A stretch of DNA of 35,687 nt from Candidatus Falkowiibacteriota bacterium (GTDB lineage: Bacteria; Patescibacteriota; Patescibacteriia; Patescibacteriales; UBA12075): contig JAUVLY010000001.1 in the NCBI GenBank assembly GCA_030600505.1, positions 1-35,687 on the forward strand, written 5' to 3'. Below are positions 1-5,992 of the stretch, in pieces. The translations under genes and the position numbers were made by a program. The notes under the pieces were generated by a model. That model worked only from the letters and a program-made list of their open reading frames with translations, was not told the DNA's origin and made no database searches. Position 1 is the first letter of the stretch. Every line of letters starts with the position of its first letter.

Positions 1-72
1 CTTTATTAGAGTAGATAAAACAAGTCATAAAGACTTTTTAATTATATAATCTAATTATAATGACTAGGTTAT

Positions 73-564
73 TTAGACCTCTGTTGCTAAGACAGTTACA
101 ATAGGGCTCTGTGGATCAGTGGCAGTTGTCGAAGAAGGCATTTTTAACCTTAACTTAAAGGGTTGCGTACCACCAGTTGAGACGCTTGCATCTAATGTAT
201 TATATGCCGTGTCGTCCATGGCAGTGTAAGCTGCATAGGTAGGGTCGTCTGTTGCAAACTCATGCATAAATGTTTCTGCACCTACTGCTGAATTAGAAAT
301 AGCCCAATTAGTAGAATTACTACTCATAATTTCAAATTTTTCTGTAACATTGCCGTTATTTGTTGCAGTGATTACTACTGACGGACCACTTGTGTCATTG
401 ATATCTAGTACTCCATAATCCACGCTACCTACGTCAACACTTACTGCGATGGCTTGAGGAGTAACTGTACAACTAACAGTATCTGTTGTGTCTGCCTGCA
501 CGGCCAGACCAATGGCCAGACCAATTACTGCTAAAATCGCGATTGATGTAATTAATGATCTCAT
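73..564 (-). CDS. Secreted protein of unknown function
   Basis: A 163-aa protein with an N-terminal hydrophobic segment (about residues 4-22) followed by AQA-type small residues, which reads as a Sec signal peptide. The mature part is rich in Thr, Ser, Val and Asn and alternates in a beta-like way, as in cell-surface or pilin-associated beta-sandwich proteins. I do not recognise a family. It starts at the ATG at 564; the upstream minus-strand sequence is A-rich with no SD sequence, as for most core genes here. It has no close partner: the methyltransferase upstream is separated by about 380 nt with terminator-like hairpins, so it is probably transcribed alone. A surface or extracellular role is inference. 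Confidence 0.75.
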   Translation of the reverse strand: MRSLITSIAILAVIGLAIGLAVQADTTDTVSCTVTPQAIAVSVDVGSVDYGVLDINDTSGPSVVITATNNGNVTEKFEIMSSNSTNWAISNSAVGAETFMHEFATDDPTYAAYTAMDDTAYNTLDASVSTGGTQPFKLRLKMPSSTTATDPQSPIVTVLATEV

Positions 565-681
565 AATTTTTTTTTATTACTTTTTAATTAATATATTTAT
601 TTTACGCCTTAGAGCGACCTTTGTTTTTTTCTAAGACATTATTAATAATTTTTTAACTAGTTTGATTATTTCTTAAAAACA

Positions 682-730
682 AAAAGCAGAGCCCCTCCAG
701 AACTGTCTATGGTTTTAGGTTCTCTGTTTT
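682..730. terminator. Bidirectional terminator-like hairpin
   Basis: The arms AAAAGCAGAGCC (left) and GGTTCTCTGTTTT (right) pair imperfectly, and U-rich runs follow on both strands. It lies between the two minus-strand genes, so it most likely ends the methyltransferase transcript. It is part of a 380-nt gene-free gap (565-944). Confidence 0.5.
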
Positions 731-797
731 TAATTCTAAAAGATATTTATTTAATTATACACTCATAAAAAATATTTTAACTTATACTTAAGGTTTT

Positions 798-919
798 GTC
801 AAAAAAGTTTTGTTTTGGCTCCCGGGGCAGGTTTACAGAATCATGCACCACAAAACGCCCCTGTTGGGGCGTTTGTGTCGCTTGCTCGCGTACTCGGACA
901 GCTTCCGAACTTTTTTGAC
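798..919. repeat. Inverted-repeat-bounded element with internal hairpin
   Basis: A perfect 12-bp inverted repeat, GTCAAAAAAGTT at 798-809 and AACTTTTTTGAC at 908-919, bounds about 98 bp. Inside is a strong hairpin at 853-873 (AAACGCCCC, loop, GGGGCGTTT), read on the minus strand just after the methyltransferase gene, where it can act as a terminator. The rest is GC-richer than its surroundings and non-coding. It could be a small non-autonomous element or a structured 3' UTR; only one copy is present here. Confidence 0.45.
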
Positions 920-944
920 TGAAATTAGATAATTTGTTTTTTTC

Positions 945-1673
945 TTAGTCAAGTGAGCAATTAAAGATTAAATATATCGGAAAATTATTGTATCTTTCTA
1001 GAAATTTGTTTGTATTCTCATTTCTGGGCTTAGTAGGTTTGCATTCATCCATATTATCAACCCTGAGGCCTGAACTGACAATTAGATTAAAATAATCGCT
1101 AATTTTTCTATGATAATCTTCAAATAGAAAATTGCTATTATCAAATTTTTGTGAAACCCTGAATTTTACTTCTGATTTAAAATAACCCTGAAAATTTACT
1201 TTTACATCATTTCTTGTAAATAAAAATTTTTGCATATAATGATTAAAGCCTGGGTGTCCAACGCTAATAACAAGACGGCCATCCTTTTTCATTAAGCTCC
1301 TCATTTTCTTTAAAGTTTTTTTTATTTCTGCTTTTTCCCGAATAGCCGGCAAAACCATGCTTAGAATAATGAAATCGAATTTATAGTTGGTTTTGTTTTT
1401 GAAACTAGACGTATTGGCTACGAAAAAATTTGCCTCAGGGTATGTTTCCTTGGCCGAAGTAATCATATCTTCTGATACGTCAAAACCATAATAATTATAG
1501 CCCAGTTTTTTCGCAATTGAAAAAATATCTCCTCGACCACAACCTGCGTCAAGGAGTCTTATTTTGTTACCTTTCTTCTCTTTTATCGCCCTTTTTATTC
1601 CCGGGAACAAAATGTATTGATTTACTTTTCTTGGTTTGTAATTTTTTGCTGATTTGCCGTAGTATTCTTGCAT
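945..1673 (-). CDS. Class I SAM-dependent methyltransferase
   Basis: A 242-aa protein with a Rossmann-fold methyltransferase core. Motif I is LLDAGCGRGD at residues 40-49, the acidic strand-2 end is YYGFDVSEDM near 61-70, and motif IV/post-I is FDFIILSMVLP near 99-109, followed by a loop ending KKDGRLVISVGHPG. This matches the methyltransf_11/25 group. The substrate cannot be read from sequence; the C-terminal third (after about residue 150) has no family I recognise. The start is the ATG at 1673; a TTGATG-17-TATAAT promoter lies just upstream. It is divergent from the radical SAM operon and shares a 150-nt gap with it, so a functional link is possible but unproven. Confidence 0.85.
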   Translation of the reverse strand: MQEYYGKSAKNYKPRKVNQYILFPGIKRAIKEKKGNKIRLLDAGCGRGDIFSIAKKLGYNYYGFDVSEDMITSAKETYPEANFFVANTSSFKNKTNYKFDFIILSMVLPAIREKAEIKKTLKKMRSLMKKDGRLVISVGHPGFNHYMQKFLFTRNDVKVNFQGYFKSEVKFRVSQKFDNSNFLFEDYHRKISDYFNLIVSSGLRVDNMDECKPTKPRNENTNKFLERYNNFPIYLIFNCSLD

Positions 1674-1698
1674 TTGTGGCTAGTTAACATATATGCTT

Positions 1699-1727
1699 AT
1701 TATATGTAATAATTTAAAAAACATCAA
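1699..1727 (-). promoter_or_regulatory. Sigma70-type promoter of the methyltransferase gene
   Basis: On the minus strand TTGATG (1727-1722) is followed by 17 nt and TATAAT (1704-1699), about 25 nt before the ATG. It is back-to-back with the promoter of the radical SAM operon. Confidence 0.6.
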
Positions 1728-1751
1728 TTTTTTTACACAATTTTTTTACGC

Positions 1752-1780
1752 TTGCTATTTTAATTATTTTGTGTTATAGT
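1752..1780 (+). promoter_or_regulatory. Promoter of the radical SAM-WD40-glutaredoxin operon
   Basis: TTGCTA (1752-1757), a 17-nt spacer and TATAGT (1775-1780), 44 nt upstream of the first ATG. The divergent methyltransferase promoter starts only 25 nt away, so one regulator could act on both. Confidence 0.55.
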
Positions 1781-1824
1781 ATTTTATTGCACATTAACAT
1801 TTTAAACATAAAGAGAGGATAATC

Positions 1825-2823
1825 ATGAAATATATTGATTCTGATAAACTGGCAAAGGGATTAAGAAAAAGGCTTGTTAATTTAAACGATAAAAAAGTTT
1901 TAATTGCACAACTTCTGGAAACAGAAGAAGAAAAAGATAGTTATACAAAAGTAAATTGCCATGGCTTCGGACGCATAAGAAGTTTTTCTAATTATTCCTT
2001 ACACCTTAGAAATTCGCAAAAGAATAAAAACGAACAAATTAAACCATTGTTAAGAGGGTGCGACAATAGCAAGGTATTGCTCGCGCAGGCTTTTCAGATC
2101 GCAGGTTGTAATTGGAATTGTTGGTATTGTTTTGTTGATATGTCTCGGAGAATAGCTCAAATTAAAAATGGGGAGTATTTTTCCGCGAGTGAGCTCGTTG
2201 GCATGTTTTTGGCTGTAGAAGACATTAATATTCTTGATTTAACCGGTGGACAACCAGACCTTGTTCCTGAATGGATTCTTTGGGTTATGGAAGAGCTTGA
2301 TAAGAGAAATTTAAGGAATAAAATATTTCTCTGGGTCGATGACAACTTAAGTACTGATTATTTTTGGAAATACTTAAATGACGGACAGATAGAATATATA
2401 ACAAAATTTCCAAAGCATTCAAGGGCTGGTTGTTTTAAGGGTTATGACGAAAGCTCCTTCTCCTTTAATACCGGAGTAAGTTCAAGATTGTTTCAAAGAC
2501 AATTTGATTTATTCAAGCGTTTTATTAAAGAAGGCATGGACATGTACGCGTATGTCACGTTCACAAACAAAGAAGATATCCATCTGGATAGGAATATAAA
2601 ACTTTTTATGGACAGACTACAACGCCTACACCATAACCTTCCCCTAAGGACAATCCCTTTAAAAATCGTTTCTTTCTCGGCAGTTCGTTCATCAAATCAA
2701 GAAAATTTTAGCCATGCTTTAACTTTTCAATTTGAAGTTTACAGCGCTTGGCAAAATGAGCTGTACAATAGGTTTGACTCAAGAGAAATAGACCTGCCAT
2801 ACGAAAAAATATCATTAGCTTAA
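1825..2823 (+). CDS. Radical SAM domain protein
   Basis: A 332-aa protein with the radical SAM cluster motif CNWNCWYC (CX3CX2C; Cys95, Cys99, Cys102), which binds the [4Fe-4S] cluster that cleaves S-adenosylmethionine. LTGGQPD at residues 139-145 stands where the family has its GGE SAM-binding motif. The first 80 residues are a family-unspecific extension with two more cysteines (Cys45, Cys79); there is no obvious C-terminal SPASM cluster. The substrate is unknown. The start ATG at 1825 has a GAGAGGA SD. It is the first gene of an operon: it ends at 2823 and the WD40 gene follows after 12 nt with a strong SD. The overall family resembles radical SAM enzymes that modify peptides, proteins or tRNA, but I cannot choose among these. 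Confidence 0.88.
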   Translation: MKYIDSDKLAKGLRKRLVNLNDKKVLIAQLLETEEEKDSYTKVNCHGFGRIRSFSNYSLHLRNSQKNKNEQIKPLLRGCDNSKVLLAQAFQIAGCNWNCWYCFVDMSRRIAQIKNGEYFSASELVGMFLAVEDINILDLTGGQPDLVPEWILWVMEELDKRNLRNKIFLWVDDNLSTDYFWKYLNDGQIEYITKFPKHSRAGCFKGYDESSFSFNTGVSSRLFQRQFDLFKRFIKEGMDMYAYVTFTNKEDIHLDRNIKLFMDRLQRLHHNLPLRTIPLKIVSFSAVRSSNQENFSHALTFQFEVYSAWQNELYNRFDSREIDLPYEKISLA

Positions 2824-2835
2824 TAGGAGGTCATG

Positions 2836-4617
2836 ATGAATAAATATTATTCCCTCACACAGACATTGCAATGCGGCCATGCTTCATCTCAAAAAATTGC
2901 TATTTCAAGTGATGGTGTCTTTCTTGTTTCGGGACTATGGAGCGGCATAATTGACATTTGGCAATTATCTTCAAATGCAATACTTTACCGATATAACGAA
3001 CATTCCGAAGCAATTACTGATTTAGCAGTAACGCATGATAAAAAGGTAATTTCAGCTTCTTACGATGGTGATATTTGTATCTGGGATATAGACATGGGAG
3101 AAAGGATTTATAAAACCAAAAAATTCGGAGTAATCAAAAAAATAATTATATCCGATGACGGCGAATATGTCGGCCTTGTTAACTCAAGTAACAGGATAAG
3201 GTTTTTAAACCTTAATGATTTTAGAGATGATTTTTCAATATCAACCAAGACAAGAGAGATTACAAGTATAATTTCTCACAAAAATGGAAAATACTATATC
3301 ATTGGTTCGTTTACGGGCGAAATAGAGATTTGGGATAATCAAAATTTCAGAAGTATTTGTATGTTTAGGGCTCATAATGAACCGATTACAGGTTTAACAA
3401 CAGACATACAAGGTACAATATACTCAGCATTTTGGGACTGTACGGTAAAAGCATGGGATATTAATTGGCTTCAAAAAGTCAAGCAGAAAGGTGTTTTTAA
3501 AGGACACTCAAGTTGGATTTTAGACATTGACGTTGCAGCTGACAACACGCTGATTACATGCTCAACAGATAGGACGATCAGAACATGGGACATTGCGAAA
3601 TATTCGGAAAAAGAAGTGCTATTCGGCCATGCCGCCCCCGTTATATCCATATCCATATTTTTACCAGAACAAACTATCATATCAAGTTCAGCTGACCATA
3701 CCATAAAAATCTGGGAGAGAGAAAGAAATTGCAAGGAAGATCAATTCCACAAAAATTCAGTCTGGGGAGTAAAATTCGATTCAAAAAGCAAAACGGTTAT
3801 TTCTTCATCGGCAGACAGATCTATTGGTCTTTATTGGCTAGACAGCAAAAAATGCAAACAACTAAACGGTCATCGAAGTTGGGTAAATAATTCTTCTATT
3901 TCCCATAAAGGAGATTTTGCGATATCAGCCTCGGCTGATAATCAGCTAATGATTTGGGATATCGAATCAGGATGCCGCACGAATACCCTGCTGGGACATT
4001 CAAGGTGGGTAAACGATGTTGTGATTTCCCAAAATGATATGATCGCAATTTCTGGATCGGCTGACAGGACTGTACGAGGATGGGATTTGAAAAGTAAGGT
4101 CGAAAAATTTTTATTAATTGGACACAAATGTCAAGTAACTTCAGTTGACTTAACGAGTGATAATTCTCTGGCTATTTCTGCTTCCGCTGACCATACCATA
4201 AAAATTTGGAGACTTTCTGATCAGAAAAATATCAAAACTTTAACTGGCCACAATGGGGCCGTAACTTCAATTTCTCTGGCGCATGAGAGTAATATTATTA
4301 TCTCCGGCTCCTTGGACGGATCACTTAGATTATGGGATTTTAAAAACCATAATGAATCCGAAATTCTTCAAAACGACGTTCAGAGAATTTGGTATGTTTC
4401 AATAACACCAAATGCCGAAAGGGCTGTATCTATTTCCGGAATGTTTATATATTTATGGGATGTCAAAAATAAAACCTTAATATACAAACATGCCAACAAG
4501 TGCATTTTTACAGCCTGCGCCATTTCGCCCGACGGGAGACTGTTTATCGGCGCCGATTTATTTGGCAAACTTCACTTATTTGGTGTTAAAAAGGAGAAAA
4601 AAATTGGCACAATATGA
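2836..4617 (+). CDS. WD40-repeat protein, two predicted seven-bladed propellers
   Basis: A 593-aa protein made almost entirely of about 14 WD40 repeats of roughly 40 residues. Clear blade signatures include SADHTIKIWE, STDRTIRTWDI, SADRTVRGWDL, SADHTIKIWRL and SLDGSLRLWDF, with GH dipeptides at the repeat starts. Fourteen repeats fit two tandem seven-bladed propellers. There is no signal peptide, membrane segment or catalytic domain, so it is probably a cytoplasmic scaffold or sensor. The AGGAGG SD (2825-2830) lies best for the second ATG (2836) rather than the one at 2833. Blades 6-12 are closest to consensus; blades 3-4 and 13-14 are divergent. It sits between a radical SAM gene and a glutaredoxin-like gene and overlaps the latter by 14 nt, which implies translational coupling. 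Confidence 0.92.
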   Translation: MNKYYSLTQTLQCGHASSQKIAISSDGVFLVSGLWSGIIDIWQLSSNAILYRYNEHSEAITDLAVTHDKKVISASYDGDICIWDIDMGERIYKTKKFGVIKKIIISDDGEYVGLVNSSNRIRFLNLNDFRDDFSISTKTREITSIISHKNGKYYIIGSFTGEIEIWDNQNFRSICMFRAHNEPITGLTTDIQGTIYSAFWDCTVKAWDINWLQKVKQKGVFKGHSSWILDIDVAADNTLITCSTDRTIRTWDIAKYSEKEVLFGHAAPVISISIFLPEQTIISSSADHTIKIWERERNCKEDQFHKNSVWGVKFDSKSKTVISSSADRSIGLYWLDSKKCKQLNGHRSWVNNSSISHKGDFAISASADNQLMIWDIESGCRTNTLLGHSRWVNDVVISQNDMIAISGSADRTVRGWDLKSKVEKFLLIGHKCQVTSVDLTSDNSLAISASADHTIKIWRLSDQKNIKTLTGHNGAVTSISLAHESNIIISGSLDGSLRLWDFKNHNESEILQNDVQRIWYVSITPNAERAVSISGMFIYLWDVKNKTLIYKHANKCIFTACAISPDGRLFIGADLFGKLHLFGVKKEKKIGTI

Positions 4618-4915
4618 TGAAAAAAAAATTAAACAATATATTCAAAAAAGAAGAGTCACTCTCTTTATGAACGGCGAGGAAACAAGCCCAAAATGCTGGT
4701 TTTCGCTTTGCGCAATTGAGATATTAAAAATGTGCAATACTGAATTCCACGCAATTAATATTTTAGAAAGACCTGCGATGTGCGACTTCGTAAAAAAATA
4801 TTCAAGCTGGCCGATGTTTCCTCAACTATTCATTGACGGTGAATTTATTGGAGGAAGCCACATAATGATTGAAATGTATCAATCTGGCAATCTGCAAAAA
4901 ATAATCCACAATTAA
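4604..4915 (+). CDS. Monothiol glutaredoxin-like protein (CWFS active site)
   Basis: A 103-aa protein that aligns along its length with monothiol (Grx4/GrxD-type) glutaredoxins, which bind a [2Fe-2S] cluster with glutathione. The landmarks are VTLFMNG, the active site SPKCWFS in place of CGFS, WPMFPQLFIDGEFIGG with the cis-proline, and EMYQSGNLQKII. The start is a TTG at 4604, chosen because AAGGAG ends 7 nt upstream and the protein then begins exactly at the family N terminus; a reading frame open from 4490 is only an in-frame extension inside the WD40 gene. The usual Lys of MKG is Asn here, and three extra cysteines are present, so classical glutathione binding may be altered. It is the last gene of the operon and may supply or repair the Fe-S cluster of the radical SAM partner (inference). 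Confidence 0.85.
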   Translation: MAQYDEKKIKQYIQKRRVTLFMNGEETSPKCWFSLCAIEILKMCNTEFHAINILERPAMCDFVKKYSSWPMFPQLFIDGEFIGGSHIMIEMYQSGNLQKIIHN

Positions 4916-4917
4916 AA

Positions 4918-4972
4918 CCTCTTGCAAATTAGAGGTCAAAAAGGCATTCGAGTAATACTACGAATGCCTTTT
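4918..4972 (+). terminator. Double-hairpin terminator of the radical SAM operon
   Basis: A small stem CCTCT/AGAGG (4918-4935) is followed by a long one, AAAAGGCATTCG (4939-4950) with CGAATGCCTTTT (4961-4972). The A-rich 5' and U-rich 3' flanks make the second stem usable in both directions. Confidence 0.7.
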
Positions 4973-5091
4973 AAAATAAATAAAACTTTATTCAAATCAC
5001 ATGCCAAGAAAAATTGACAAGAGAAAAAATAATGGTGGAGCTAGGTGGGGTGTCGGAAGGCCTTTCGGCCCAAATCTACAACCCGCAGAAA

Positions 5092-5120
5092 CAAATAAAA
5101 AACACTGGCAAAAGCCAGTA
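5092..5120 (-). terminator. Terminator of the tRNA-Asn gene
   Basis: On the minus strand ACTGGC, loop TTTT and GCCAGT are followed by GTTTTTTATT, 12 nt after the tRNA 3' end. This is a standard intrinsic terminator. Confidence 0.8.
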
Positions 5121-5169
5121 TTTTTTATTTGCTCCCGGGGTCGGATTCGAACCGACGACCAATTGGTTA

Positions 5170-5768
5170 CACTTTACCCCCTGGTTTCCCAGAGGAGTGG
5201 ACTATATCATCATCCTTTGATTAAAATAAGGATGCGAGGCGCTTCCCCCTACCTCACCCCAGCCCTCTCCTTCTAAAGGAGAGGGGGTGAAATAAGAGTA
5301 CTCTCTTTCGAGATAGTCTCTGAACCTGCCCCGATTGCTCGGGGATTGGCTGCTGATTACCTTGTCCATTAAAGACGATAAGAGATTTAGGCTTCCAGAC
5401 AGTTCACCTCGTTATTCGACCATGATTGCTCATGGAAGCTGCGTTAACCGTTCGTGCACTTCTCGATGGCAATTGGCGCATAATAATTCACATTTATCTA
5501 ACTCTTTTTTAACTTCTTTCCAGCTTCTGGTATATCCTTTAGCTGATATTCCGAAGTCTTTATTATTTTCATCAGTATGATGAAAATCAAGAGCTTGGAT
5601 GCATTTATTATACCCACAAATTGTACATTGAGCGCCTTTGTATTCAATTGCCATTCGGCGGATTTTTTTCCGCCGTTTTGTAACAGCCATTTTTAAATAC
5701 TCAGCACGATCGGCATAAGTACGATTATCCTTTGCCATATTTTTTATAAGGAAAGGCGATTAGTGTAC
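5170..5768 (-). mobile_element. Group I intron in tRNA-Asn
   Basis: A self-splicing intron of about 599 nt. The 5' exon ends in U (5769) and the intron ends in G (5170), as group I splicing needs. Recognisable core parts, in minus-strand order, are the guide GCAGCT (5442-5437), which pairs with exon GGCTGT through a terminal U-G pair; P2 CCATGA-GCAA-TCATGG (5436-5421); a P6a stem CCCCGA-GCAA-TCGGGG (5344-5329); the conserved P7 strand GTTCAGAGACTA (5325-5314); its partner GATATAGTCC (5208-5199); and a P9 stem CTGG-GAAA-CCAG within 5193-5178. A dispersed CT-rich palindrome near 5250-5290 lies between the two P7 strands. The HNH gene fills the P1 loop. The subgroup was not determined, although the P7 words recall group IC3 introns of bacterial tRNAs. 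Confidence 0.92.
5430..5738 (-). CDS. HNH homing endonuclease encoded in the intron
   Basis: A 102-aa protein with a compact HNH zinc-finger nuclease: Cys38/Cys41 and Cys87/Cys90 as the zinc cysteines, DFHH at residues 51-54 as the catalytic His region, and CANCHREVHE at the end. The first 35 residues are basic and probably contact DNA. Its position 30 nt inside the 5' splice site of the tRNA intron shows it is the homing nuclease that would cut intronless tRNA-Asn alleles. The start is the ATG at 5738 with an AAGGAAAGGCGA-like region further up and only weak SD support. The last codons overlap the intron guide sequence at 5437-5442. The gene appears intact, so the element may still be mobile. 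Confidence 0.9.
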   Translation of the reverse strand: MAKDNRTYADRAEYLKMAVTKRRKKIRRMAIEYKGAQCTICGYNKCIQALDFHHTDENNKDFGISAKGYTRSWKEVKKELDKCELLCANCHREVHERLTQLP

Positions 5769-5863
5769 ACAGCCAACTGCGCTACCGCTGCGCTACCCGG
5801 GAATAATTGATTGTTAATTTATGTTTATTTTAAACATAAAACCTGCCCTTTGGCAGCGCTTAT

Positions 5864-5892
5864 ATAATACATAATTATTTTAAAATAGTCAA
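5864..5892 (-). promoter_or_regulatory. Promoter of the tRNA-Asn gene
   Basis: On the minus strand TTGACT (5892-5887), 17 nt, TATTAT (5869-5864). The leader to the tRNA (about 60 nt) contains a small stem CTGCC-AAA-GGCAG (near 5842-5855). The rest of the 5803-5992 gap is AT-rich with nothing else clear. Confidence 0.75.
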
Positions 5893-5912
5893 CAATTTAA
5901 TTCAAAATTTTT

Positions 5913-5941
5913 TATACATTTTATTAATATAGTGATATAAT
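5913..5941 (+). promoter_or_regulatory. Extended -10 promoter of the 839-aa gene
   Basis: TGATATAAT (TG-n-TATAAT, -10 at 5936-5941) with a weak TATACA 17 nt upstream. The ATG follows about 50 nt later. Confidence 0.45.
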
Positions 5942-5992
5942 ATAAATTATTAAATTTATAATTACAAAAATTAAGATAATAAAAAATTCTTT

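Larger units (their letters stand above)
5132..5802 (-). tRNA. tRNA-Asn(GUU), interrupted by a group I intron
   Basis: The two exons are 5802-5769 (34 nt) and 5169-5132 (38 nt). Exon 1 gives acceptor TCCCGGG, TA, a D stem GCGC/GCGC around AGCGGTA, then A26, anticodon-stem strand GTTGG and CTGT. Exon 2 gives TAA, CCAAT, variable TGGTC, T arm GTCGG-TTCGAAT-CCGAC, acceptor CCCGGGA and discriminator G. Joined, the anticodon loop is CTGTTAA, anticodon GUU, and all stems close (one G-U pair in the anticodon stem). The intron lies between U35 and U36, inside the anticodon. CCA is not encoded, so a CCA-adding enzyme is required. A TTGACT-17-TATTAT promoter and an intrinsic terminator flank the gene, so it is transcribed alone. 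Confidence 0.93.

Noticed and set aside
820..850. tRNA-like CTCCCGGGGCAGG sequence
   Set aside because: It resembles the 3' acceptor and T-stem end of a tRNA, but the T loop and the matching 5' half are missing.
3471..4568. Minus-strand frames of 61-87 codons inside the WD40 gene
   Set aside because: They mirror the repeated codons of the blades and have no start signals.
4490..4603. Longer N terminus for the glutaredoxin-like protein
   Set aside because: The upstream part lies wholly in the WD40 gene; the TTG at 4604 has the SD and gives the family length.
2615..4617. TGA recoding as Gly (Gracilibacteria/SR1 code)
   Set aside because: TGA ends the WD40, 839-aa and HNH genes at sensible places and does not occur inside conserved proteins.
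5001..5276. Two overlapping reading frames across the tRNA 3' exon and intron end
   Set aside because: They translate the reverse of the tRNA T arm (the well-known spurious FEPTTN-type peptide) and intron core; the tRNA and intron explain the sequence.
5335..5580. 81-codon plus-strand frame inside the intron
   Set aside because: It is the antisense of the intron core and HNH gene, has no SD and no family resemblance.
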